A DNA stretch of 64,000 nucleotides, taken from NCBI RefSeq assembly GCF_030547075.1, contig NZ_JAUOQH010000010.1, forward strand, positions 62,001-126,000, given 5' to 3'. The DNA comes from Alteromonas sp. 1_MG-2023 (GTDB lineage: Bacteria; Pseudomonadota; Gammaproteobacteria; Enterobacterales; Alteromonadaceae). The notes beneath the pieces were generated by a model. The model saw only the letters and a program-made list of their open reading frames with translations, searched no databases and was not told the origin of the DNA. Within the stretch, counting starts at the first letter, position 1. Each line of letters begins with the position of its first letter. This document shows positions 1 through 7,927 of this stretch, piece after piece. The position numbers were made by a program, and so were the translations under genes.

Positions 1-211
1 CTCGCCACTCGTTTTTAGGCCAAGATATGACCTCATCTACAAAAGGATGATGTTGTACCAAGCCAACGTAGGGTTGTTCTACTAGCCAGGTTACTTTAGC
101 ATTCGGCAGTGCTGTCTTTATGCTGGACGGTAGCCCTGAGGCCATGACAATATCGCCAATGGCACTAAGCCTTATCAACAGTACATTTGGCTGGGATGAC
201 GTAGGTGGCAT
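1..211 (-). CDS. Glycosyltransferase family 9 (heptosyltransferase-like), 5' part only
   Basis: The minus strand is open from an ATG at 211 to the window edge, giving 70 codons of an N-terminus. The translation has the GT9 start: a short polar leader, then a beta strand followed by RLSAIGDIVMASGLP, the nucleotide-sugar glycosyltransferase P-loop-like region of heptosyltransferases WaaC/WaaF. The next segment (KVTWLVEQPYVGLVQHHP) also fits that family. It is divergent from waaA with 150 bp between, which fits a role in LPS inner-core assembly. Heptosyltransferase I is the likeliest member, but WaaF or WaaQ types cannot be separated from 70 residues. The rest lies outside the window. Confidence 0.8.
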   Translation of the reverse strand, partial: MPPTSSQPNVLLIRLSAIGDIVMASGLPSSIKTALPNAKVTWLVEQPYVGLVQHHPFVDEVISWPKNEWR

Positions 212-361
212 AAACTCAAATATAAACAGGTTATAATCACAGATTAAACCACAAAATAACGTCACTTTAATGACTGTAGGTGCAAAAAATTTCAAGTTTT
301 ATATCGTTGACATACTTCGTTGATAGCCTGCAATAGCCAAAAAATTCAATAGGAAAATCGA

Positions 362-1735
362 ATGATAGAAGAGGGCGCCAAAGCCAAAGAGATAAAGGCT
401 AGCGACGAAAAGACCTCGCGGGCAACAACCAGTTATAAGCCCAGTTTGGTTGAGAATATTTGTCGCTGGTTATACTCATTCGTGTTTTTTATCATTATTC
501 CTATTGCCTTTTTAAACCTTGCTCGCCGTGGTGCTACAAGAAATAAAGAATATAGTCAGCGTCGCTTTGAGCGCTTTGGGTTTGTCGCCCGCCCGCCTAA
601 AACTGGGGGGTATTTGTTTCACTGTGTGTCGGTAGGGGAAGTGGTTGCTGCCTCGTGTTTAATCAAGCAAATCATGCAAACCGAACCGAATACACAAATT
701 ACCGTCACCACCACCACGCCGACCGGCTCAGCTAGGGTACGGGACATTTTTGGCAATACTGTGCACCACTTCTATTTGCCTTACGACTTACATACGGCCA
801 TGGCAAAAATGATAAAGCGTATTAAGCCAAAAGCCGTGCTTATTACTGAAGTTGAGTTGTGGCCTAACTTCATACATGCGTGCTGGAAGCGTGACATACC
901 TATAATGGTGATTAATGCTCGAATGACAGATCGTTCAGCCAAGCGCTATTTGAAGATAAGTAAACTGTTTCGGCCAATGCTAAATAAGCTCACGCACATC
1001 TGTACGCAAGGGCAGCGTGATTATAATAACTACCTCATGTTAGGCATGCCTGAAGCGCGCATGACGCAAACCAATAATATTAAGTTTGACCAAGCCGCTT
1101 CTACTACACAGCATAGCCAAGGCTTTCTAGGCCTTTCAACATTGGATGGGCCTATTTTTGTAGCTGGAAGTACTCATGATCTTGAAGAACAGGCGATGAT
1201 TGATGCTGTGAAAACGGTGTGGTCGTCAACAGCGGTTAACCTTCGTCTTATCATTGTGCCGCGTCATCCAGAGCGCTTCGATACGGTAGCGAAGCTGTTG
1301 CAGCAAAACAAACTTAACTACGTGAGAACCAGCGAGGTTGATGCAGTCTCTTCACACAGCAAAGTTATCTTGCTTGATGAGATGGGTAAATTAAACAGTG
1401 CCTATTCGATAGCAAGCTTTGCTTTTGTCGGTGGCTCAATTGCTAATAGAGGTGGGCACAATGCATTGGAGCCCGCCGCGTTTTCTATACCGGTAATGAT
1501 GGGGCCTAATACCTATAACAACCCTGTGATTTGCGAGTATTTAGAAGAGCGTGGGGCGTTGACTATAGTGTCTAACGCACAAGATATTGCCGCAAGGTGT
1601 GAAGCTTGGATTAACGACAACGATAAGTTAGTTAAAGCAGGTAAGGCGGGCCGTAAAGTGCTGGAAGAAAATAGTGGTGCACTGGATAAAACGTTAACGG
1701 TTATTAAACATAATGTAAGAGAAAGTTTGGTATAA
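362..1735 (+). CDS. waaA: 3-deoxy-D-manno-octulosonic acid (Kdo) transferase
   Basis: WaaA transfers Kdo from CMP-Kdo to lipid IVA on the cytoplasmic face of the inner membrane, joining lipid A to the LPS core. The 457 aa product has one N-terminal membrane segment (about 38-53), the Glycos_transf_N motif HCVSVGEVVAAS (87-98, with the catalytic Glu at 93), the ITEVELWPNF signature (161-170) and the C-terminal donor-site motif GGHNALEPAAF (364-374). The family is usually about 420-430 aa. The extra length is a polar Lys/Glu/Ser-rich N-terminus of about 34 residues before the membrane anchor, with only a weak ribosome site upstream of ATG 362. No in-frame ATG lies just before the anchor, so this start is kept. 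It is divergent from a heptosyltransferase-like gene. Confidence 0.95.
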   Translation: MIEEGAKAKEIKASDEKTSRATTSYKPSLVENICRWLYSFVFFIIIPIAFLNLARRGATRNKEYSQRRFERFGFVARPPKTGGYLFHCVSVGEVVAASCLIKQIMQTEPNTQITVTTTTPTGSARVRDIFGNTVHHFYLPYDLHTAMAKMIKRIKPKAVLITEVELWPNFIHACWKRDIPIMVINARMTDRSAKRYLKISKLFRPMLNKLTHICTQGQRDYNNYLMLGMPEARMTQTNNIKFDQAASTTQHSQGFLGLSTLDGPIFVAGSTHDLEEQAMIDAVKTVWSSTAVNLRLIIVPRHPERFDTVAKLLQQNKLNYVRTSEVDAVSSHSKVILLDEMGKLNSAYSIASFAFVGGSIANRGGHNALEPAAFSIPVMMGPNTYNNPVICEYLEERGALTIVSNAQDIAARCEAWINDNDKLVKAGKAGRKVLEENSGALDKTLTVIKHNVRESLV

Positions 1736-1970
1736 ACATCAGTTGGTTAAAATTAGCTCACCAAGGTAGTGCGCGCATTGCACCACGCTTTAGCTTTGCA
1801 CTAGCTTGAACGATGCTATTTTATTTGAATAATACTTAACTGTATGAATTGTAAAGGTAATGTCAATGTGGTCTACACTTTGCTTTTATATCGCCGACAG
1901 CGTAGTTACGGTAAAATATAAACAATACTGCTTCTCATGAAGAAGCACTGGACTACGCGTTCTCCAGGGA

Positions 1971-1999
1971 GATGCACCCTGCTTAGGCAGGGTGCCATC
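1971..1999. terminator. Perfect 9-bp hairpin between convergent genes
   Basis: GCACCCTGC (1974-1982), a 4-nt loop and GCAGGGTGC (1987-1995) form a perfect GC-rich stem, with flanking GAT/ATC that could extend it past one bulge. It sits between convergent waaA (+) and the antiporter gene (-). No T-run follows on either strand, so it may be a weak bidirectional or RNA-stabilising hairpin rather than a classical terminator. The rest of 1736-2037 shows no gene. Confidence 0.45.
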
Positions 2000-2037
2000 T
2001 TAACGCCTCAGCATCTCTTTCAAGCTTATACTCTCAT

Positions 2038-3840
2038 TCATTCTGCCGCTTCTTCGTCCGGCAATATTAAACTAATTACGCGCCAACCTGATTTAGGGTG
2101 AATACTGTTTCCATTTACAAAAGTGAAGCTTTTTCCTTCAGCATCGATAGCGATTAATGGTGTAGCTCTATCACCATATTTCTCATTATATTGTGCAAAG
2201 GTGAATTCATCCGACAATCGTGTGGTCTTCACGCTGGCATTACGAGCAATTGCCGATGCCAAATACCCATAAGTTACCCCTTCATCAAACAGGGTGAGAC
2301 GTTTAGCGTATTGTTCACTTACCTGATGACTTGGACGGGTTGATTGCTCGTTATTTGTTAGTGCCCACACCTTATCCTTACCCATAGTATTTTCAAAGTG
2401 ATACGCGATAGGCGGATTAAGCTGTTTGTAAGGCGACATAATTAATACTGTACCGAAGCTCGCAATATCAAGATGGCGGGCTGCGTGGTCAGACATGGGG
2501 TTACCAAAATAAACAGGGATATCCATCATTCGAGCTTCTCGAATGGCATCCCAGTTTGTGTCTGCCACGGTGACGTTTAGCTCTTGATTTATCATTTCGT
2601 TAGCCAGCATGCGGTTAAACTTACTGCCACCGAACATAAGGTAAGCGGTAGGGGCTGGGGCTCTTACTTTAAGAAGTTGCGCCACACCTCGAGAGGTAAG
2701 GCTTTGCACTACTACGGTGGCAATAATCACAAGAAAGACCATGGGCACAATGACACCAGCGCCTTCATAGCCAATTTCTTCAAGTTTTAACGAAAATAAC
2801 GCTGATACGGCAGCGGCTACAATACCGCGGGGGGCAATCCAGCTCAGTAATGCGAGCTCATTAAGTTTAAGCCCAGTGCCAATAGAAGACGCTGCTACAG
2901 ATAATGGGCGTGCAATAAACATGATTGCGCCCAGTACAATGAGCGCTCCCCAGCCCACATCTGCGATAGATTGAAGGCTAAGACGGGTAGCAAGTAATAT
3001 AAATAAGCCTGAAATAAGCAGTACACTTAAGGTTTCTTTGAACTCTAAAATGTCTTCTACTTCCACGTTCTTCATATTGGCTAACACCATACCTGTGATA
3101 GTAACGGCCAATAGCCCAGATTCATGTGCAACATAATTTGAAGCGGCAAATACCCCTAAAATAATGGTTAAAACCGCGGTGTTTAATAAGTAATGTGGGA
3201 TCCAGTCTTTTCGAATCGATAGCCCAAGTAAGTAACCTGAACTAAAGCCAAGTAAAAAACCGATACCTATGGTTTTACCAAAAGTGATAAAAGTGTGAGA
3301 AATCGCATTGCCTTGAGAGGCAACAATAAATTCAAATACCAGTACGGCTAGCAGGGCACCAATGGGGTCGATGACAATACCTTCCCATCGCAGGATACTG
3401 GCCAAGTTAGATTTAGGCCTCACCGTACGTAGCATGGGCACAATTACCGTAGGGCCGGTGACGGTGACGATAGCGCCAAACAAAAAGGAGAGTTGCCACG
3501 AGAGGTCTAGGCTGTAGTGGGCTGCGACAGCGGCAATTACCCAGGTCACTAATACACCTACACTACATAGGTTACGTACCATATTGCCATGGCCTGCAAT
3601 ATCGCCAAACTTAAGGGTAAGTGAGCCTTCGAACAGAATAATCGCTACCGAAAGCGATACCACAGGGAACAACAAGTCACCGAACAGGTCATCGGCATTC
3701 AGCACACCGAACACAGGGCCAACCACAATACCCACAATAAGCAGGGGTAGGATGGCAGGTAAGCGGACTTTATACGCGAGATATTGGCAGCTAATTGACA
3801 ATAAGCCGACTGCAACCAAAGACATGAGTGGATCTGACAA
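2038..3840 (-). CDS. CPA1-type cation:proton antiporter with C-terminal RCK-like domain
   Basis: The 600 aa product begins with about 12 hydrophobic segments (roughly residues 5-395) of the Na+/H+ exchanger type. They include the inner-membrane motif LPAILPLLIVGIVVGP near the start and ILFEGSLTLKF around 70. Residues about 400-520 form a soluble TrkA-N/RCK-like domain that starts with YLMFGGSKFNRMLANEM, a Rossmann-like turn followed by VTVADTNWDAIREARMM. A short beta-rich tail resembles an RCK-C module. Such proteins exchange Na+ or K+ for H+ and are often gated by nucleotide binding to the soluble part. The dinucleotide glycine motif is degenerate (GGSKFN), so NAD binding is uncertain. Substrate ion cannot be read from sequence. 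Confidence 0.88.
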   Translation of the reverse strand: MSDPLMSLVAVGLLSISCQYLAYKVRLPAILPLLIVGIVVGPVFGVLNADDLFGDLLFPVVSLSVAIILFEGSLTLKFGDIAGHGNMVRNLCSVGVLVTWVIAAVAAHYSLDLSWQLSFLFGAIVTVTGPTVIVPMLRTVRPKSNLASILRWEGIVIDPIGALLAVLVFEFIVASQGNAISHTFITFGKTIGIGFLLGFSSGYLLGLSIRKDWIPHYLLNTAVLTIILGVFAASNYVAHESGLLAVTITGMVLANMKNVEVEDILEFKETLSVLLISGLFILLATRLSLQSIADVGWGALIVLGAIMFIARPLSVAASSIGTGLKLNELALLSWIAPRGIVAAAVSALFSLKLEEIGYEGAGVIVPMVFLVIIATVVVQSLTSRGVAQLLKVRAPAPTAYLMFGGSKFNRMLANEMINQELNVTVADTNWDAIREARMMDIPVYFGNPMSDHAARHLDIASFGTVLIMSPYKQLNPPIAYHFENTMGKDKVWALTNNEQSTRPSHQVSEQYAKRLTLFDEGVTYGYLASAIARNASVKTTRLSDEFTFAQYNEKYGDRATPLIAIDAEGKSFTFVNGNSIHPKSGWRVISLILPDEEAAE

Positions 3841-4097
3841 TGCGTGTTCCCTTATTTATATAGTGCTAAGTATGCACTTTATATGTGTAGTGTTATGTTT
3901 GTTATGCGTTCCATCATATAGCAACTCATCTAGATGCCGATAAAGACTTTCGTATAAGCGCAATGTAATTAAAACAGAGTTTAGCCCAAGCTGGATCAAT
4001 TCGCTTAGATTCAACGTTGTCGTAGCACGAGAAGCATAGTATTTTAAGACTTCACTTATTACGCGCCAAAGAGCGCCTTATCAACGGAATATCTACG

Positions 4098-4961
4098 TTG
4101 CTGAATAATTCATTTTTTCCTGTAGCAGTTGCTACGTTTTTTTCCCTTTCGCTACTTAGTGGTTGTGCAGCCTCTTACCCAGAAGCAAAAACAGAAATTT
4201 CACTAGGTGAATTAACCGTTCTTCCTGACGTACTCGAAGAAACCTCAGGGCTGTTTTGTAGTGCATCATCAATCGTTAGTTTAAATGACTCTGGAAACAA
4301 GCCGGAGCTGTTCCACTTATCGTATGAAGGCAAGATATTAAAAACTGACAGACTAGCGCTAGATAATATTGATTGGGAAGCAATTACGGCAAGCCCAAGC
4401 CATTGGTATGTTGCTGATGTAGGTAACAACAAAGGCGGTCGTGAGAGTTTAAATATTTATAAGGTCGATAAAGCGAACCTTAATGACATCACTGTACTGA
4501 CGGTTACGTACGAAGGTAACGATCCAAGTAGTAATATGCCTTACGCCCATGATTTTGATTCAGAGGCGATGGTTTATGCTAACGGCAAATTATTACTGTT
4601 TTCAAAAAGCTGGCGCACTGGCGTGGCTAAAGTTTACGAAGTTAATGAATCGGCTGAACCACAGAAGTTGAAAGCCTTTGCGCAAATTGAAGGTTTACCC
4701 GGTGTGATTACGGGCGTTGATTATGATGCTGCTCGAAACCTTTACGTGGTTGTGGGTTATAAATCTGACCCTTTTGGTAACTTCGATACTTTTATTGCAC
4801 AAGTCGACACATCGTTCGTGCCTATTAATATTTGGCCGCTACCTGTTTATAAGCAAGTTGAAGGGGTATGTGTAGACGATAATGGAAGTTACTGGTTTAC
4901 AGAGGAAGCCACAGGGCATCGAAAAGCGTCGCTCACTGAAGCTAAAATCGTTCAAAAATAA
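4098..4961 (+). CDS. Putative lipoprotein, SdiA-regulated/propeller-like
   Basis: This 287 aa product opens with a lipoprotein signal: a hydrophobic stretch ending in LSLLSGC at about residue 23, so Cys would be lipidated. The start is TTG with GGAA 8 nt upstream, and no in-frame ATG lies before it. The mature part reads like repeated beta-propeller blades (ETSGL...SLNDSGN, HWYVADVGNN, YVVVGYKSDPFGN, GVCVDDNGSYWFTEEA), similar in style to SdiA-regulated or esterase-like phytase families. Function is unknown. A hairpin with a short T-run follows, suggesting a single-gene transcript. Confidence 0.75.
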   Translation: MLNNSFFPVAVATFFSLSLLSGCAASYPEAKTEISLGELTVLPDVLEETSGLFCSASSIVSLNDSGNKPELFHLSYEGKILKTDRLALDNIDWEAITASPSHWYVADVGNNKGGRESLNIYKVDKANLNDITVLTVTYEGNDPSSNMPYAHDFDSEAMVYANGKLLLFSKSWRTGVAKVYEVNESAEPQKLKAFAQIEGLPGVITGVDYDAARNLYVVVGYKSDPFGNFDTFIAQVDTSFVPINIWPLPVYKQVEGVCVDDNGSYWFTEEATGHRKASLTEAKIVQK

Positions 4962-4984
4962 ATTTGTCTATATTTTAGACACTT

Positions 4985-5020
4985 GTGGGGAGTTAGCATA
5001 ATGGCTAATTCCCACTCTTT
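4985..5020 (+). terminator. Probable intrinsic terminator after the lipoprotein gene
   Basis: GTGGGGAGTTAGC (4985-4997) pairs with GCTAATTCCCAC (5004-5015) with one bulge and one G-T pair around a 6-nt loop, followed by TCTTT. It lies 24 nt after the lipoprotein stop codon. Confidence 0.6.
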
Positions 5021-5077
5021 ACACTTCGTGGTTATATACGGTTCTACTTTGCTTTTGCATGTTAGGTAACCGTTTCA

Positions 5078-5665
5078 ATGCGTAAACTTTCCCAAGCTCT
5101 ACTGATGCTTAGTGCACTCCAATGTGCATGGTTGTCGATGTTTGCATCTGCCTCTGCGATAGAAGATGCCGAGCAGTGGCTAAAAGAGTACGTAAGTTTG
5201 GACGATACCTTTTCTCTAGCCCTATCTAAGAACAAAATTAAATTTAAAGGGTGTAAGCAAAAGCAATATCAGTTGGTATTGAATCAGAAGTTTACAAAAG
5301 CCTTTAACGTAGAAGCGATTGTGCACTACAACAAAGGCTTATTAGATTACGGGGTGCTTGCTCAACGGGTAAAAAGCCATGAGTTCGAGGTGGTCACTTG
5401 GTGGGATAAAGGCAGTTATCGTGTAGGGCTCAGCCATAAAGTGCGCCCAGAACATGAAATTTCTATTCCAGTAGCCGAAGTAATTCAACTTCCTACCAGT
5501 ACTACGGCAAGCCTTTACTTTGAAGTGCCTCTTATGGAAGATAAACACACCCTAACGGTTGCGGCTTCAAGAGAATCTTGGAAGTCGGATAGCGCAAGCA
5601 TTCAGTTGCCGTGGAACGAAGCCCACGACAACCAAGTTAAACTGCAATACGCTATTGCGTTTTAG
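5078..5665 (+). CDS. Exported protein of unknown function, possible small outer-membrane protein
   Basis: The product is 195 aa with a signal peptide (basic MRKL, hydrophobic core, likely cleavage after SASA near residue 27). I do not recognise the family. The mature part alternates hydrophobic and polar residues in short beta-like stretches, and the chain ends in VKLQYAIAF. A C-terminal aromatic residue with alternating hydrophobics is typical of outer-membrane beta-barrel strands. At about 168 mature residues an 8-strand barrel is possible, but a periplasmic beta-sandwich fits equally well. The single mature Cys is at about residue 59. It is convergent with the chemoreceptor gene. Confidence 0.65.
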   Translation: MRKLSQALLMLSALQCAWLSMFASASAIEDAEQWLKEYVSLDDTFSLALSKNKIKFKGCKQKQYQLVLNQKFTKAFNVEAIVHYNKGLLDYGVLAQRVKSHEFEVVTWWDKGSYRVGLSHKVRPEHEISIPVAEVIQLPTSTTASLYFEVPLMEDKHTLTVAASRESWKSDSASIQLPWNEAHDNQVKLQYAIAF

Positions 5666-5692
5666 CCAAGCCTTATTGAAATAAAACTAAGC

Positions 5693-7603
5693 TCACAACT
5701 TAAACTGACTAACCTCTTGCGCCAGTTCGTTTGCTAATTGATCGAGTTTTTCACTTACCCCTACCAAGACATGAGTGGCATTAAGGGTTTCATCACTTGA
5801 TGTACTAATTTCATTAATGCTGCGGCTTATGTCTTCCACCACACTGGCTTGCTGTTCTGTTGCGGTGGCCACCTGGGTATTCACATCGTTAATTAGCACA
5901 ATTTCTTCGGCAATTTTCTGCAGCAGTTTATCAATGTCGTCGGTAGCGCCTACCACTTCTTTCGTTTGGGCTTTGCTATCTTGCATTTGAGAAACCGCAG
6001 TCTTTGAGTCCTGTTGGAATTTGTCGATTTTAATTTGTATCTCATCAGTGGCTACTGCTGCGCGCTGGGCAAGGGTACGAACTTCATCAGCCACTACCGA
6101 GAAGCCTCGGCCATGATCACCCGCACGTGCAGCTTCGATAGCGGCGTTCAGCGCAAGTAGGTTAGTCTGCTCAGAGATACTGCGAATAGTATCGAGTATG
6201 CCGCCAATAGCCGCAGTGTGTTCATCAAGAGACTGTATAACCTCTGATACACTCTGTACCTGCGTAGAAAGGTTCGAGATTGCGTGTACGGCTTTTTGCG
6301 TAAACAAACGGCCTTCTTGTGAACTTTCGGTAGCTCGATTGGCATTTTGCGCTGCATAGGTAGCAGATTGCGCTACTTCTGACACCGTACTGCCCATTTC
6401 TGTTAATGCCGTTGCGGCCTGAATAGTTTGGTCTCGCTGACTACGAGTAGAGCGCTCATTTTGCTGTGATTGGCTTGCCACTTCTTGTGCCGAGACCCTC
6501 AGTGCTTGGCTTGTTTTGGCTACCGATGCAATGGTGCTGTGTAGATGATCAATAAAGTTATTGAAGCCTTCCACCAATCGAGCAGTCTCTTTTTGTTCTG
6601 GCACCTCAATTCGTGAGCGTAAGTCACCTTGCCCTTTCCCAAGTTGCTGGAAAATATCTGCTAAGGATTCGATAGGCTTAGTGAGTGATGAAGCCAACCA
6701 AATGCCAAGCAGGGCAAATAAGCCAGCAATGGCAATTGACCATAAGATGATTTGTCGGCTACCTGCATTTAATGAGGCATAAAGCTCTTGCTCAGGTACT
6801 TGTGCCACCACATACCAACCTGATTTTTCCACATAGGTACTGGCAAAAAGTACGTCGTCAGTGTCAACTTCGCTGGTTGCCATTGCAAAGTCACGTTTTT
6901 GAAGTAATGCTCTTGAAGCCTCGGCACTGCTTATTGCGCTAAGTTTCGATTTACCCAGTAAGCTGGTATCAGGGTGGGCAATAATAGTACCTTCCCCATC
7001 CACTAAATAGACAAATCCCGTTTGCGCAATTTTTACCGCATTAATAATGTCTAGTAACTCGTCCACAGACTTAGCTACCCCTGACATGCCTCTGCCAGCG
7101 ACTTGTTGGAAGTTAGCGAATAGCCTATAGCCTTGCCCTGGTTCATTATACAAACTCAGTGAGATAGGCGTGCCACTATCACGATAAGCGAAAAACCAGC
7201 CATCAAACTCATCGTTCTTTAATACCCGTAAGAAACCGTCTTGGTTCCAATACTTGGTGGTTTGTCTGTCTACAAACGATGCGACGGTTAATTCATTGAA
7301 ATCCACAATGTCATTTAAGTAGGCCAGAAGCCGGCGCTCGCCAGCACTATCAGCACCTTCAGCCGACCAGGCTAAAATATCTGGGTTTGAAGCAATACCA
7401 TGGGCAACAGAAAGCATCACACTGGCTTCTCTGTCCACCTGGTTGCCTATTTGCTTCAACAGAGAGGGGAGTTGAAGCTGCTCCATGTTTTCTTTTACTA
7501 AATCTCGGGCTATCCATTGGCTAATTGAGCCTACCAAGATTGAGGCTGCCAGTACGGCCACCATCAGTGAAATAATTAGCTTTTGTTTAATACTCAAAGT
7601 CAT
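5693..7603 (-). CDS. Methyl-accepting chemotaxis protein with periplasmic Cache domain
   Basis: A transmembrane chemoreceptor that relays ligand binding to CheA/CheW. From the ATG at 7603 (636 aa): TM1 at about 8-28, a periplasmic dCache-type sensor (about 30-280, with the typical [17 protein letters not shown] strand), TM2 at about 285-305 ([20 protein letters not shown]), a HAMP domain, then the long signalling coiled coil. Its hairpin tip is the highly conserved [18 protein letters not shown] region, followed by [15 protein letters not shown]. The reading frame extends upstream to a GTG at 7660, but the ATG at 7603 has GGAAG just before it and places TM1 directly at the N-terminus as in other receptors. 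A sigma-28-like promoter lies upstream. The ligand is unknown. Confidence 0.93.
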   Translation of the reverse strand: MTLSIKQKLIISLMVAVLAASILVGSISQWIARDLVKENMEQLQLPSLLKQIGNQVDREASVMLSVAHGIASNPDILAWSAEGADSAGERRLLAYLNDIVDFNELTVASFVDRQTTKYWNQDGFLRVLKNDEFDGWFFAYRDSGTPISLSLYNEPGQGYRLFANFQQVAGRGMSGVAKSVDELLDIINAVKIAQTGFVYLVDGEGTIIAHPDTSLLGKSKLSAISSAEASRALLQKRDFAMATSEVDTDDVLFASTYVEKSGWYVVAQVPEQELYASLNAGSRQIILWSIAIAGLFALLGIWLASSLTKPIESLADIFQQLGKGQGDLRSRIEVPEQKETARLVEGFNNFIDHLHSTIASVAKTSQALRVSAQEVASQSQQNERSTRSQRDQTIQAATALTEMGSTVSEVAQSATYAAQNANRATESSQEGRLFTQKAVHAISNLSTQVQSVSEVIQSLDEHTAAIGGILDTIRSISEQTNLLALNAAIEAARAGDHGRGFSVVADEVRTLAQRAAVATDEIQIKIDKFQQDSKTAVSQMQDSKAQTKEVVGATDDIDKLLQKIAEEIVLINDVNTQVATATEQQASVVEDISRSINEISTSSDETLNATHVLVGVSEKLDQLANELAQEVSQFKL

Positions 7604-7779
7604 AACTTCCGACCATATTTTGACTGCTGAAAAACGACGCTGCACTGCAGGCACAGTCACGTCTTGGGCGTTGGGTTATTACTGTTAGCGTCTACTCACT
7701 GCTTTAGTGCAGTTTTTTAATCACGTGATGAAACACGAGGAGAGGTAGTGCGCACTAGCTTTATTTTTATTGTGTTTTT

Positions 7780-7806
7780 GTATCGGCAGAAAAACGCGAA
7801 GTATTA
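7780..7806 (-). promoter_or_regulatory. Candidate sigma-28 (FliA) promoter for the chemoreceptor
   Basis: Read on the minus strand: TAATACTT, 11 nt, GCCGATAC. The FliA consensus is TAAAGTTT-N11-GCCGATAA, so the -10 matches 7 of 8, the -35 matches 5 of 8, and the spacer is exact. It lies about 180 nt upstream of the preferred ATG at 7603, as expected for a motility-regulon gene. Confidence 0.5.
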
Positions 7807-7866
7807 TACTATCGACGTATAAAACCGATAAATTGATTTTGAGGTTAAATTGACCGAAAGGTCAAG

Positions 7867-7912
7867 AAAAAGCCGCGAACAGAGATGAATTTTTCAAGAT
7901 CGCGGCTTTTTT
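7867..7912 (-). terminator. Intrinsic terminator of the M3 peptidase gene
   Basis: AAAAAGCCGCGA (7867-7878) and TCGCGGCTTTTTT (7900-7912) form a 12-bp stem with U-tracts possible on both strands. It lies 15 nt after the peptidase stop on the minus strand and separates that gene from the chemoreceptor promoter. Confidence 0.85.
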
Positions 7913-7927
7913 AGAGGGGCTTACCGA

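Noticed and set aside
3584..3943. 119-codon plus-strand frame antisense to the antiporter gene
   Set aside because: It lies mostly opposite a well-supported gene, has shadow-like composition and no ribosome site.
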